Positions 34,476-47,144 of a DNA stretch of 64,000 bases are shown here, one piece after another. Under the pieces are notes generated by a model. The model was not told the origin of the DNA. It was given only the letters and a program-made list of their open reading frames with translations, and made no database searches. How positions within the stretch are numbered: position 1 is the stretch's first letter; every line of letters begins with the position of its first letter. The DNA lies in NCBI GenBank assembly GCA_034670405.1, contig JAXDDX010000070.1, positions 2,473,501-2,537,500 on the forward strand. The letters are read 5' to 3'. The translations under genes were made by a program, and so were the position numbers. Source of the stretch: Hoplostethus atlanticus (Eukaryota; Chordata; Actinopteri; Trachichthyiformes; Trachichthyidae).

Positions 34476-36120
34476 TACCATTTACAATACCATACCATGT
34501 ACTATTTGATTTCTTTGGCATTTATTAGTATGCAGATTTCTTGTTGTACATCAGGAAACTGATTGGAACGCTAGACATTTAAAATGCATAAAGAAGGGGA
34601 GTACAAATAAGTCATGTGAAGGTGGACACACCTAGATTTCCAATAGCATCACCTCAAGGTCTCATGTTGCTGGGGGCTAAAAGCACTATTCTGTGGCACT
34701 TAAGTGAATGTCCAATTTGAACCTTAAGTGAACAAAGAGTGAGACAGCAATCGTATGAAGAGCAACTTCTTATACATAGAGCACTTCTCAAGGAATCGCA
34801 CGATTTTACAATTTTGCTTTGTCTGAAATGTGTGTTTTTTGTTTTAAGAATATTCTCCAACTTCCAAGATATGAAGCACTAAAGCTCGAGAGTTTCTCTG
34901 ATAAAAAGGAATGGCAGCGACCTGGAGTGTTTATTAAAGTGGGACATGGAAGGAGGCCGTGGCTCTTCATCATGATGTCAATGCCAATTTGGTGTCTAGA
35001 AAATGACTGGCCTTAGAGTGGATGGATATGGATGGGGGGGAGGGGAGTGGGAGGTTGGGGAGAGTGAGTGCATCAGAGTATATTAGTGAGGGAGTGCGTA
35101 CAGAGTAGGTATCAAGTATAGCTCCACAACCAAAAGGCCCACATGCGCATGATCTTGGGTTTTATAGATAGATAACAATCAGCCGCATCTTGAATTTAGA
35201 AATCAGGCATGGTTTTGGAGTAAACTGTCAGTTGTTTTAGTGAGTGTTACGACCCGCTGTTTTAGAAACATAAAAAACAAATTTGTTTTTTTAAACTTTT
35301 TTCAACCTCATTTAACCATTTTTAATGGTAATACAAATTTTGTACAGGGTACAAAGGGTTAAGGAAAATAAGAGAGTTTTTTGTCTGTTTTTTTCTGAAA
35401 AATCACTATGTCTATACCAAGAGCAAGGCCAGGAATCCAGTTTATTGGTATATATCAAGGTGGAAAAAGTACTGAAACATTTTGCTCAAGTAGAAGTATT
35501 AAAAGTCTATGACTCAAGTAAAAGTAAATGTATAATCCCAAAAATGCTTGATTTAGGGCCTGATTCAAACTTTGACTCATGTACAGCCGTGTTTAAGTCG
35601 GTTTTTATGCTCCATCAAACTCCACCAATACCAACCCTGGAGATACTGGGGAGATACAAGGCCTCCTACCAGATGAGACCTTGAGGTGATGCATATGAAA
35701 ATCAAGGCGTGTCCACTTTCATGTTTTGATATATAGATTCTAAATCTGACTTAAGTCAATTTGAACTCTCCTTTCTTTATACACCTCAAACCATGAAACA
35801 TGTCTAGTTCCATCAGGTTTCTGATGTAAAAGAAGAAGTCTGCTCACAAATAAAAGACATCAAATAGGATATAAACTGTTGAGTCACAAAACTTGTTGGG
35901 GGGTCTTATGGGTCTCACCTGGAATGGTATTTAAATCAATTAAAACATATAACAACAAGATATTTAAAGCGCTGCAATGGGGTTTAATAGAACATCAACC
36001 ATCTAAAACATCAATGGTAAGCATCCGGTTTTGATATCAGCCCCTCAGTATCAAAAGTAAGACCTTCTTTCAAGCCCCACCGTGGCGCACCGCCATTCAG
36101 CAATCACATAGGGAGAAGTC
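34476..36120. other. No gene seen; short ACTCAAGTA-type repeat
   Basis: Unassigned sequence. At 35455-35535 lies GGAAAAAGTACT...CAAGTAGAAGTA...GACTCAAGTAAAAGTAAA, a repeat type also seen near 18400. A G-rich stretch occurs at about 35032-35070. Confidence 0.4.
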
Positions 36121-36129
36121 CATTATAGA

Positions 36130-36205
36130 AGAGGCGGGGATACCAGATTCACTGACAGTATCCTCAATAGACCAGAATGCAATGCAGCCACAAGACATGT
36201 TGTGT
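36130..36205. repeat. Short dispersed repeat, copy A
   Basis: CACTGACAGTAT...AATAGACCAGAATGCAATGC.GCCACAAGACA recurs in direct orientation at about 38156-38205 with few differences. Confidence 0.65.
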
Positions 36206-36568
36206 TTTGAGTAAGGGACTGGTTCCAGAAAGAAAAAGTTATCTTGCTCTTACTATGCTATTGCTACCGCTACCACCTACACCTACACCTACATGGCCCT
36301 TCTCTGGGAATCACTAACTGAAGTAGAGTTAGGTAGGTTGAAGAAAAGTACACCAAAATAAGAGTATCCAAGGGGGGATTTTTCCTTCAAGTAGGAAAAT
36401 ATAATTTATAATTAGCATTAATGCGGCGAAGTTCAGTTAGACAACTCGAGCGGCGCTAGAGCTCCAGATCAGCTGATGTCTCAACTGATGCTGCATACTG
36501 TCATCGCCATTTGGCAGTCTATTTAAGTTGTCAAACTCACTTGCTCATTCTCTGCTGCTACTCAGCCT

Positions 36569-36792
36569 GCTGCCACTGTTGATGTTGCCACTGCCCATGC
36601 ATCTCTCACCGCACCGCCGCCACAGCATCCACCTATGGGAGGGTTGCTATTGATCTCTCTCTGCGAAGCATCATTTAATGCCAGCCAAAAGTGAGAGCAG
36701 GGAGAGATCAATTGCAACCGTCCCATCGGTGGATGCTGTAGTGGTGATGCGGTGAGAGATGCATGGGCAGTGGCAACATCAACAGTGGCAGC
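36569..36792. repeat. Large hairpin, 91-bp arms and 42-bp loop
   Basis: Arms at 36569-36659 and 36702-36792 are reverse complements with only a handful of mismatches, each 91 bp. Tips read GCTGCCACTG and CAGTGGCAGC; loop-side ends read TGATCTCTC and GAGAGATCA. A transcript would fold into a long near-perfect stem like a small-RNA precursor, but no promoter was recognised. A fold-back element or an inverted duplication are alternatives. Confidence 0.85.
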
Positions 36793-36999
36793 ATATGAAA
36801 CAGCCTCGATGCCAAAATAAAATCTGTCTACATTTATTTATAAAATGTTCATATTCACTACACAAGTTGTCTGTGTATTACAAGTAGTAGTACTGTAGAG
36901 GACATTTTGAAAAGCACAAATTTGAAAAACTTTGTAGCTCAAGACTTGTTGTATACTAGTATACATTTTGTATACTATCGCATTATAGACAATTGACTT

Positions 37000-37265
37000 G
37001 ATGGCAGGCATTAGATGGCAAGGGTAAAAGGGAGTTGTGAGGTGGTGGCATAGATGGGGGTGTTTCCAGGACGCTGGAATACACAGTTAAGCCTTCTTGA
37101 GGTGTCCTGGGCCTAACTGGGCCTAACTTAAACTTGAATTATCGGTGAAGGAAGGTGCCCACTTGATAACCCCAATGACGTGCCACATACCGCTGTTGGC
37201 TAGGGTAGGTAACTGGCGAATGGTGCCATCTGAGGAATGACTCTGTAGATCTATGAAGGTGTAGC
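37000..37265 (-). repeat. Dispersed repeat, inverted relative to 56.86-57.06 kb
   Basis: The reverse complement of about 37150-37250 (GGCACCATTCGCCAGTTACC, then CTAGCCAACAGC, then GTCATTGGGGTTATCAAGTG) matches 56885-56965 closely, with weaker similarity on both sides. Non-coding; family unknown. Confidence 0.7.
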
Positions 37266-38483
37266 CTGATGTCTGCTATGGTGTTGCATCTTATGGTGGT
37301 TATATTGTTTGTTTGTTTGTTTGTTTGTTTTTATCTGAATTGTGCTTCAAGGGATAGTAACATCTTGTCCTGTGTATTAATGAATGCTGCTACGTTGAAT
37401 AATCCCCTGAGTCTTCAACAGAGCAATTCTGTCTTCAGGATGGGCCTTCAATCACCATCATTTGAGCATATGGCTACTCAACAATTAACTCCATTCCTCT
37501 GTGTTGCTTACTATACCCCTTTCACTCAATGACATTTGAAACCAAACTAAACTTTTATTTGGTGCGGTGGGAAACAACCTTTAACTGTTATGGGGAACTA
37601 AAAAGGTTCCTGAGAAGGTTCCTGCTCAAAAAAGTACAGAAAAGGTTCAGGTTCCTGCAGTTGGAAATTTGATGCAGAAATTTGATGGAGAATTGGAAAG
37701 ATTCCAAAATCAGAGAGGGGAAGAAGAAATAAAATTACAACAAATTACGACAAATTAGATTCAATTATCTACGGCAATATCACACGGTTACTTGTTTGGC
37801 CCTGCACGGCAGTAACGTATACAGATGTAAATATGGTCTGAATGGTGACGACCCGGGAATGACTCATGTTTCATAACCCGTGTAAATCTTGGGATTTGTG
37901 TGTGAAAGGGGTATTAGCCAGCCTTGCATACAGAGACAGTAGTGACAGATTAAAAATCAAGGTAACAGTTTCCCAGTGGGTGTCCTGGACCTGGAGAGTT
38001 CAATCACACCTTAATCCAAGAGAGCCATCAGTTCCCTACTGAGAGGAGGAAGGATGGAGGTGGGGGGAGTGTGTGTGTGTGTGTGTGTGTGTGTGTTTCA
38101 GCCATCTAAAATATTATTAGAAATCCATTGGAGAGGAGGCAGAGACACACATTTTCCACTGACAGTATTGTGAATAGACCAGAATGCAATGCAACCACAA
38201 GACATTGTACCTGGAGCTCTGCTCAGTCTTTTAATTTATTGTGGCATGTCATCAAGATCACCAGATGCATTGATCCAGATATTATATAAGGTCTAGGAAA
38301 GCTGGTTCTTACGTGGGCTCCTTTAGACCGATTATTAAGCAAACCCATGTACACACAGTTATTAGAGAACTTGCGTTACTTCGATTGATGATGTTTTCAT
38401 CAGAATATTGCCTAATGCTGATTACTTCCAGTCATCTGAGGATCGGCGTGCATGTAAAGGTATTCATTGTAATATGCTATATA
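37266..38483. other. No gene seen; (GT)14 and short repeat copy B
   Basis: Unassigned sequence with TTTG repeats near 37307-37330, a (GT)14 at 38069-38096, and the second copy of the short repeat of 36130-36205 at about 38150-38205. A GGTTCCTG-rich patch near 37600-37660 looks repetitive, but its limits are unclear. Confidence 0.45.
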
Positions 38484-38698
38484 TACAATACTGTGCAAAA
38501 GTCTTAGGAACATGTAAAAGAATTCTGTAAAGTGAAGATGCTTTCAAAAAAAATAAATTAAAAGTTTCTAAATATCAAAAATGTACTATAAATAGCAGTA
38601 ATGTAAAATACTAATGCAGAAATCAAAAAAATAAACATCTAAGACCAACTTTTTATATAAAAAATCTAGGGTGCTTAAGACTTTCGCACAGTATTGTA
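38484..38698. mobile_element. Tc1/mariner-type MITE with TA duplication
   Basis: The left end TACAATACTGTGCAAAAGTC (from 38484) and the right end GACTTTCGCACAGTATTGTA (to 38698) are inverse with one mismatch over about 24 bp. TA dinucleotides bound both ends, as made by Tc1/mariner transposases. The interior of about 165 bp is AT-rich without coding. Confidence 0.9.
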
Positions 38699-39513
38699 CG
38701 TTTTATTTTATAATTTTCATAATTCTCCACCTTCTCATAAGGCATACATTCCACATTGTCTTTCTGTCTTAGTAAGTTTTGCTGGTGTTTTACATCCACA
38801 CTGTTTTTACACATTTTCATTCATACATCTTTTACTTAATAAGAGAGTTGGAATCCTCCATTGTTTATATCTCATTCTTTGCTGTATCATGCCCAATTTC
38901 CCCACACAGATCATTAATGTTTCATCCGATCTAATGTAATTACAGTCTGCTCTGTGGCGTATGTACGTAGATATAACGATCACATTAAACAACTTCTGTC
39001 AGATCGCTACATGCGGCACAAGGCAGTGCTGTTGTTTTTGTCCTGATTAATGGCTTGTCTGGTTGTTGAATTTGAGTAGAAATTTCACTCCCCCCCCCTC
39101 TCTCGTTCTCTTGATAAGATACCCGACACACACACACACACACACACACACAAGCACTTCCCTCCTCCATCCTCAGGCAATACATCCATATCAATTTAAT
39201 GCTAGCTGACTTTCTAATTACCCTAATGGTCTACGCTGGAGCCATCAGGAATGTATTATTCAGTCAAAATATATTTTTCAACATTCTTCCTAAGTGACTG
39301 ATTACCATCTCTGGGTGGGGGCGCTGGTGGCACCGCAAAAAATCAATGGCGCCAGTCTTCCCTGATTTAAGAACACTGGTCATTGAGGTGGTTGGAGATG
39401 AGCTTTTAAATGCACAGATTTAACACAAATAGAGCTGGACAGATTCAGCAGCACTGCCACTGTCCAGGATAATCCACGACGGCTGATGCAAGCATATGTG
39501 TTGCGCAACAGCT
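38699..39513. other. No gene seen; contains (CA)n
   Basis: Unassigned. A C-run at about 39090-39098 and a (AC)n at 39126-39152 are the only clear features. Confidence 0.4.
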
Positions 39514-39521
39514 TTACTAAT

Positions 39522-39658
39522 CAGGGCCGGCGCTCCCTATAGGCTGAATAGGCAAATTCCTAGGGTCGTTCTTATTTCTTATTTGGTACAAAAAAAAGGA
39601 AAGGGGGCCGCTACAGAAGTTTCCCCCAGGGGCCTCCAGCAGCGTAGAGCCGTCCCGA
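39522..39658. mobile_element. hAT-type MITE
   Basis: The element starts CAGGGCCGGCGCT; the reverse complement of its right end reads CGGGACGGCTCT with preserved GGC.CT spacing. Flanks TTACTAAT (39514-39521) and TTACTGAT (39659-39666) form an 8-bp duplication with one mismatch. It is 137 bp and non-coding. Confidence 0.75.
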
Positions 39659-39666
39659 TTACTGAT

Positions 39667-40560
39667 ACACCAAGATGTATAGTTGTACATTTCCTACTCC
39701 TACCGATTGCCTCAACATTTGTTCACAGTCTAAAGGTGGAGCAGTGATACCACATAAATAACTGATACCACAGGACATAACGGACATAAATATTATATCA
39801 AATTTGAAATATTAAGCGATATAGAGTCGCAAGAACATTTCATCTTTGAAAATGAGATGATGTGCAATTATTATGATAGCAAATGTATGCTTGACCCAAA
39901 TCCATCATGGTTATGTTTAATTAACTATACTTTTATATTGCATAAATCACATTTACATTCCTTCTCTCGTCCCCTCTCCTCTTTCATCCTCTCGGTTCAG
40001 CATCTTTTTTTTGATCGCACAATCTAGAATATAAGACGTGAGAAATAGTGAAGAATATCCACATCTCTTGAAGAGCCCTCGACTCTTCCTGTCTGTTCGT
40101 CCTTGCTGAAGAGCTAGTGCTCCTTTATTTGTCCTATTTATTCGACATCCCTTCTTCTCCTCGCCGGCCGTCCACAGGATTGAGTCCTGGCCGGGTAGAA
40201 ACTCAGTGTTTCAGCTTAATTTGTATTTAAATGGATTGATGCTGTCACTCACACATCGACTGGGTTACAAATGCAGTGAACTGTTTGTGGGAAAATAACT
40301 TCTTCACGGCACAAGAATTCACACAGACGGATGGAAAGACGGAGGAAAAGAGAAATAATTAGAAACAGAGTAAGAGATGGAGACTGAGAGCGAGCAAGGT
40401 GCAGAGAAAGTGTGTGTGTGTGTGTGTGTACATTATCAATGTCAGTATAATGTGTTAGCTTATCTTTGCAAAACAATTGTGTAATTCTCAACACTTTGCA
40501 TGAGCTCCCCTCAGATGTTCAATTCAATATTTTTTGAATTTGCATTTTACCTTTCCTGGT
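39667..40560. other. No gene seen
   Basis: Unassigned sequence with a short (GT)n at about 40411-40428. Confidence 0.4.
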
Positions 40561-40564
40561 TTGT

Positions 40565-40825
40565 TTGGAATAAACAGAAGAAGAACTGGGTAGTTAGCAT
40601 GAGCAGCGATAGCCGGCATGGATGAACAGACACAGAGAAGAGTGCCACCTACAGGAACTCAAACTTCATCAACAGAAAATCGAAGGAGAAAGACGCCACA
40701 GTACTAGACACACTGTTTGATTGAAGTGCAGTGCAAAAACACAACGGCAATAAGATGGAGACTAAATAAAATAACAATAATAATGAACTTCAGTATTATA
40801 TCATATGGTTGTGTGGCTCCTTTAG
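40565..40825 (+). repeat. Dispersed repeat with degraded short ORF, copy A
   Basis: GAAGAACTGGGTAGTTAGCA onward matches 61065-61330 in direct orientation, over about 260 bp. In this copy the small frame that starts at ATGGATGAACAG is broken by frame changes. Family unknown. Confidence 0.75.
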
Positions 40826-43371
40826 ATTGAAGTTAAAGGTCCAGACTGAGTATTACTTGTGATTTTCTGTATGGACTGCCACTAGAAACCAGTGACTTTT
40901 TTTCAGCCAGACATTTTCCACCTAAATTATCAGATTTGTTTTGCTCTGACATGCAGGAACCTAGTGAGGCTCAATTAGTATAAATTCTTTGAAAAGCTAT
41001 CATGTTACCCTAATATTTACAATTGCGGAATGGTACTAGCGTGACATATTTCCTGGCTTTGAAACAGTAGTTGTGAATAAAGACGTTTCATACTGTGCCT
41101 GTGTTATGAGGCACTAATGATCACTGTGGGGGCATTGGAGTGTTATTCTAAGACACGGCTCAAAAAGTGCAAAAAAAATGAAAAGTGAAGACAAAGAAAG
41201 TTTGAACAAGCAAGTTTTGCAGCAACTTTTTTGTTTCTTTTTGCTTTTTATTTGAGCACTTTTCACACCATGTCATATTAAAAGAACCTTAATTACTATC
41301 TCAACTTCTTAATGCCCTTTTTTTGAGACTTGATGCCCTAACTGGCTAGTACAAGAACTCCTCCCCCCACCTTCCCTTTTGATGGTGTTTCAAACAGTAG
41401 TCCTATTGGGGAAACTAAGTTAGAGACATGTGGGTAATGTCCCTTGGAATAGTGCTGCATTCTGAGTTGTGGATGGCAGGCAGGTGTGCAGGCAGATGAA
41501 TAGGAAGGTCACTCGGTGTGTCTGCCCTGATTAGCGCTAAACCATTTCTCTCACTCCTTCTGCTGAGCTGGCACTTTGCTAAGTAGCACAGTGTGCTCTG
41601 CAGAGCCAGGCCACTATGCAGGCACGTATTAGCTCTTATTTGGTATTAATTCGGTTTCTTTCCTTCCCTTTTGTTTCCTCTTTTTCTTCCTCTCTACTCT
41701 CTTTTAATCTCTCCTCTCTTGGAAAATGGCAATTACCATTTAACTGTGGAATGACTTTAAAAACACAGTATCAGTCAATTTTAGGATTCCAATGTTATTC
41801 TCATGATTGAGGTTACTCCAGTTAATAATTGTCATCATGAACATCTCAATCCCAAAGTTGGAAACCAGAAGATCAAGAATTAAATGATATGTATATATAC
41901 CCCAAATTACCTTGGATAGTGTCAAAGCTTTATTTGCCATCTTTTCTCATTCATCAGCGTAAAAAAAATGTACTGTCTCATAGCACATGTAAAAAAGATA
42001 ATACAAAATATAAATCATATATCAGTGGGGAGTCCCCCACCTATTGGAGTTTCAAGACACTAAGAGACCAAACTGTCTTAGGTCATAGGAATAACATAAA
42101 AAGCTGAAATTCAGTTTCAGTTTCAGTATTCCCCACAGACTAAACCTCCCAACAAAAAAACAACAGCGCAGCAAATCATTCCTTGTATTACATTTTTTGG
42201 CACCTCTGAGGTATTTCTCCGACCGTGTCCAACTTCAATATTTTGAGCAATGTGTCACGGTCACCACAACAAAAGAGAAGGGGCCTGGCTGCAGTGCGTA
42301 GCGGCACGGGCTCAGCAGAAAATCTATCAGCTTTTAACACAACAGTATCAATCACACTGTCAGTCTGCCGGAGCTGTACTCAGCTGGACTGACAGGAAGA
42401 CCTCTCCCGGTGCTCACAACCACATGCTGCTGCTGCAAGAAATGTGGAGCTCCACACCTTCACCTCATTTTAAAGCGGCAATCTGTGAGAAGTGAATGTG
42501 CCTGGTCATTAATCAATGACTCCCGTCCGCAAGCATCTGAAGTCTTGCGACCTGCTCATTGGTGCAGGCAGGAGGAAGGGCCTTTTGGTTTGGAATAAAT
42601 CCTCAGCAAGGTGAGCTTGACAAATGATCATGGTAATTGGCATTTGGGAATTGCTACTTCACGTAACATTAACATTAAACATTACGATTATTCTACCATG
42701 CTCCCGGGTTTTGTGGTCTTTATGCGGCACTGTGGTTTCAGATGCTGTAGTAATCAATCCAATAGTCCAATAGTCCAAGCTTTCCAGGCCGTCAAGCTAA
42801 ACTAAAGCTAAACTGTGTGTTTGTTTGTGCAAAATGGGTTGGTCTCCTAGAACAGACACTTGGAATATTCCTCTAGAATGAAAGCTTAAAGTAAAACACA
42901 GTGTAACCTTAATCTGCATGGCGCCTGTTATTTTAAAGTAGGGCTTGGGACAGAAAATGGGTCATGGGCCTACCTCTGGTGGGTCCCTGCCTGACAAGAG
43001 AACCAGTATGTTTTAATGAGTGGGTTCCAAGACTAATGCAGACATTTGGATCCATATCTGAAAAGGTTTGCCAGTTCACTAGGTTTTGACCGTTGACTCT
43101 GTCTCCCTGTCCTGACAGCCAGTGGCATTAATTAGGACCGGACCTGGCAACAAGAGGGGGCAATGAGAGGGAAGTGACGGTCTCTATTGGTTTGTAAAAG
43201 GGACGGCTTAAAACAAATACATATTGGCTGAGTGAATGTGCTCTTTTGTGTCCTTGTGGATTTTCCTATCTCTGTTTCCCTACCAGGAACCAAATGTATA
43301 AACCATGCGTGCGTGCACCACTTTCCACACAGGATTCAGAATTTATAAAAATCAATGGGTGATGTGCATAC
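40826..43371. other. No gene seen
   Basis: Unassigned sequence, 2.5 kb, with AT-rich and pyrimidine-rich patches (for example 41645-41720). No motif, terminal repeat or RNA gene was recognised. Confidence 0.4.
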
Positions 43372-44090
43372 TGTCACGGCCACCCCAGGGTCCAGAGGTC
43401 CCGCAAGCCGAGACCGCTATCGGGTAATAACGATAACGTAACAGTATGGAAAAATAATAATAAATAAGTCTAGGAGAGTTGGTTTCCTCTGGTTCTCAGA
43501 CCCCGGAGTGCCTCTGCACCTTTAGAAAACCACCCGGCTTGCCTGGGAAATACACTAGGGGGAATGAATGTCTACTGGCCTACAGGTTGGCAGGTGATGG
43601 TTCCTTGGCCCCGCGTCCCTCCGCCTGGAACCAGCTCCGTCGGTGCGTCCTTGACGGCCAGCCCCGGCATTATGTTGGAACCTCGTCAGTTCAGGAGTTC
43701 AGTTTTAATAGGTTAAAAAGTGGCAATCAATACAAAACCCATTCGTTGCTGTTGAGCTTGCTGTCTTCGCTTGGGGAAGGAAAGGTGGGAAAGATTATCC
43801 GTGGTTCTCTCTGGTCCGTCCTGGTGCGTGTGTGCGCGGGTTGAGAGTGACACAGTTCAGCAGGCGCCATCTTCATTTAACCCCTGACCTGACCCTGTGA
43901 CCTCTCGCACTTCCGGGTCAGAGTTCCTTGAACCTCAATAAACATTTCCCCCCCATGCATCCCAGGCAAGCCTTTATTATTGATGACATCACCACCAAAG
44001 AAAATGGGAACCCAAACCAAAACATACAGAAATATAATAACTGAGGATAACTATGCAAATCCTCCAGGGGGAAATGGCATGTCCGTAACA
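43372..44090. mobile_element. Solo-LTR-like element with 4-bp duplication
   Basis: The stretch starts TGTCACGG and ends CCGTAACA, inverse tips with TG...CA. ATAC flanks both sides exactly (43368-43371 and 44091-44094). At 719 bp with no coding it fits a solo LTR of a gypsy-type element. AATAAA occurs near 43940 on the plus strand, but a TATA-like GGTTAAATG on the minus strand near 43880 suggests the opposite direction, so strand is left open. Confidence 0.6.
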
Positions 44091-44298
44091 ATACCGGTAC
44101 ACATACTTCACATCATGCATACACTTTTTCTTTTTTCATTTTCTCCGACCATTACTTCAGCAGTCTGTCAAATTCCGCTTCTTCTTCACACTCTTCACGA
44201 ATGCTTTCGCCATTTCTTCTCAAAGCTAAAATAATAACAATGGACATTTATATTCAAACAAGGCTAATTGGGGGTGTGTTGGAATCCATTTATAGTAG

Positions 44299-45310
44299 TG
44301 TAACAGGTAGAGCTGTCTCTTGTAGGTTTTGCCACGCCTCCTAATCACCCCGATTGCAAACAGGTGATGTGTTGCTTCCTACCTAGGCTGGGCCCATTTA
44401 AAGGCAGCCATGTGCAGCTAGTGGCAGGCTCACCTTGCGCTGTCTTGACCCCGGTGCTGGTTTCGGAAGGAGATTAGGAAGAGAGAAGGTGTCTGCAGTG
44501 GGACCGGAGCTAGCTGGAGGAGCTCTGTTGCGACTGCTGTTTTTGTCCTGTAGTTATCTTACATAGTTTCCCTATCTTTGGTTACCGTTATTAGTCGGTT
44601 ATTTGATTTATTTTCTGTTAAACTTATTTACCTAACTCCTTATTCTGGGTTATTGGTTTCCTTCTGTTTATTTGATTTAAGTGCTGGCCTGTACATGGCT
44701 GTCTGTTGTGACGGAGGACTTTTTATTATTTTTCTGGTAAACCAACTCGTGTGTGTTTGTAAATAAGGGTTTGGTATTGCTGGGTCTCTTGCCAGGAACA
44801 GACTGTTGGGGTAGGATAGACTTGCAGGTGGCGGGTTACGGGGTGAGGGGTCTTGGGTTCCCATTGCATGCTATCTTTGCTGTGCCTTTCTTATATCTAG
44901 TAGTGAGTGTGAGCGACTGCTTTTGTTGCATGCTATTTTATAGTATATTCTAACCCGTGTGCTTTCTGTTTTGCAGTGTGAGTGCAAACAACTGTGCGTG
45001 TGTTCCATATTGGTGGTGGTGAAGCACTTTGACCCTCTTCCCCTCACTCCCTTCCCCCTGTGGGTTTTTCCTGGCACCCTCCCCCTGTACTGGTAACGTG
45101 CCCGCATGTAGTAATATTTTAGAATATGTATATTTTGTAATAAAGAAATGCTGCTTTTATCTTTAGCCTCATTTACTACATCCAAATTACCCAGGTGGCT
45201 TAATAAAACATATCTGTTTTGGAACTGGAAACTCACGTCTCTGCTCCCTCTTTATTAAAGAACTTGTGGCTTTATTGGGCATTCTCTGGGTGAAATTCCC
45301 AGAGTGGCGT
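44299..45310 (+). mobile_element. Candidate LTR with primer-site-like sequence downstream
   Basis: From TGTAACAGG (44299) the stretch has a TATA-like CCATTTAAAGG near 44395 and TAATAAAG near 45139, and ends about where TGGCGTAGTCGGG begins (about 45314), which looks like a tRNA primer site just after an LTR. No gag or pol follows and no second LTR was found. Ends and identity are tentative. Confidence 0.35.
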
Positions 45311-46044
45311 AGTCGGGTCCTTGTAGTCTGGGGTATAGGTGCTCCAGTCACAGTAGGATAAATGATTGAGATTTATCAGGAAATAACACGCGTACGCAGG
45401 GATTTTCTGCATTGTTCCTGTTTTGTGCATACATAGATTTCTACACTACAAAGGCCAGGCGGTCTCTTCTGTAATCGGAGGATAGTGCAAGCTGACAGTC
45501 TACCAGTGTGGACAACAAGTGAAAAATGCTGTGCCCTGTGGTGAGAGACAGTTGCTTTGAGACAGGAAGCAAAGCAATACAGGTGCCACATATATGGCCT
45601 GAATGAGTTGGCCATAACGAGTAGGGCTTGTCCTTTTGACTCTACAGAGTATTTTGGTAATTTCCAATTGGAGGGTGTTTGAAGAAACCCTGCTGGTTGG
45701 TTTGTGGCGAGAATGGTACACATGGTTTGTGCAGGTTGGGGAGTGGAGCAAACCATCTGGTTTTGAGCTAGGTGGGAGGTTTGGTGCCCTGGGGTGAGCT
45801 GTGTTGAGGCCAAACAAGAATGGTGCTGCTCATATGGTATATAGGTGTGTGGAGTGGATAGCTGTCAGTTATGCTGTCTAGCTGGAGCATTTGCTAATTT
45901 CCCCCGGATAGCAGTTCCTCATAAGTAGGGATTGGTGTCTTCAGGGCTTTTATTAGTTGTCCATGCAGTGAGCAGCCGTTGTCTCGGGGTGACCACCGAA
46001 ATTCGCGCTGGGGCGGTCAGTCTTACCCAAAGTAAGCGGTATTG
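45311..46044. other. No recognised gene; one unassigned minus-strand ORF
   Basis: A 145-codon minus-strand frame (45376-45813) is the longest open frame here, but it shows no known motif and its composition is not clearly protein-like. It may be chance or the leader of the LTR element upstream. Confidence 0.35.
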
Positions 46045-46480
46045 TGGCACCCCAGGGTAAAAGCCAGGGTTCACAGGTCCATTCTGAGATGCATGGCATA
46101 GAACACACTGTAGGCAGGATTCAAACAAAATGGTATGTTTTATTAAACTACAACTCAAACTTATCTTCAGTCATTAAATTCTGGAGGACCTTCAGCAGCC
46201 TCCCTGGCTGGTCTTCCTCCCTGTGCACTGTAGATTCCACTCTAGGTCTTGTCAGGCAATCAGCTCCCACCTGGCTGATTAGTAATACCCTTTACCTGGC
46301 CAAGACTGCAGACTGGCTGTGGTCTGCTGGTGAATGTAATCCTTTCTCTGTGGCAGACACATACAGATGTGTAAGTACCCACCGCCAGTATACACATGAA
46401 GACTGGATTTGAGTTCAGTTTTGGTTACGAAGTTTAGGGGGGATGCTCCTCCTAAGTCAACCCTCCCCATGGTTGTATAT
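46045..46480 (-). repeat. LTR-like dispersed repeat, copy B
   Basis: This shares ordered blocks with 32370-32790 (see copy A), starting TGTGGCACCCCAGGGTAAA. TTTATTAAA near 46138 gives a minus-strand polyadenylation-like signal. It is probably a retrotransposon LTR fragment. Confidence 0.5.
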
Positions 46481-46834
46481 TGTGATTCACACTACCCCGT
46501 TTGTGTTCTGTTTGATCTGCTTTGGGGCAGTCAGTTTGGTTAGATCCAGTCTTTTATTCTGCTGTCGTCATGGAGGCTGGGCATTTAAAAAACCTAAGAT
46601 TTCTAAGTACTTATAGTGGCTTTCTTGTAGCACGTTGATGCAACTTATAAAGGCAGATTTATTTGAGTTGGCAGTAAATCTGGGCTTGGCAATACTTGAT
46701 ACAAGCTATACCTGCTAAGCTTTTGGAGGCAGTTGAGTTTCCCAGGGAGACCACAACTTGGTAGAGCCCAGCTGCAGCCTGGAAATGGATACGAGACACG
46801 CCCATACACACAAGCAGACTCATTCATGTACTAG

Positions 46835-47144
46835 AACAGGACATGTAGCATAGCAAGTATCCATTGGCAGGAACCTGAGCTAGGGTGAGCTAACTGGTCT
46901 AGTCTTACTCTTAGAACAGTGAGCCACTCCCTGAATGTGCAAGGCTAAGTCTGGTCAAATGATGAAGAGAATAATTAGGGTTTTAGCCTTGACTTAAAGA
47001 TTTCTCTGATAGAGGCAGGCAGACTGTTCCATAGATAGGGAGCCCAGTAAGAAAAGGCTCTATTATCTGCAGTTTTCTTTTTGACTGCTGGGATAGACGG
47101 GTAGCCAGCATCCTGTGATCTGAGGGCATGTGGTGGTTTATATG
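46835..47144 (-). mobile_element. L2-type LINE 3' part, split by TIR element
   Basis: The minus strand reads YKPPHALRSQDAGYPSIP, then RAFSYWAPYLWNSLPASIRE, then KSRLK, the C-terminal pattern of L2-type LINE proteins, followed by 3' untranslated sequence to about 46835. It closely matches the plus-strand copy at 47.25 kb. The element continues beyond the inserted TIR element at 48729. About six residues present in the other copy are missing before IFKSRLK. Confidence 0.85.

Noticed and set aside
45376-45813. 145-codon minus-strand open frame
   Set aside because: No recognisable motif or family pattern, and neighbouring sequence looks like non-coding LTR material; not called as a gene.
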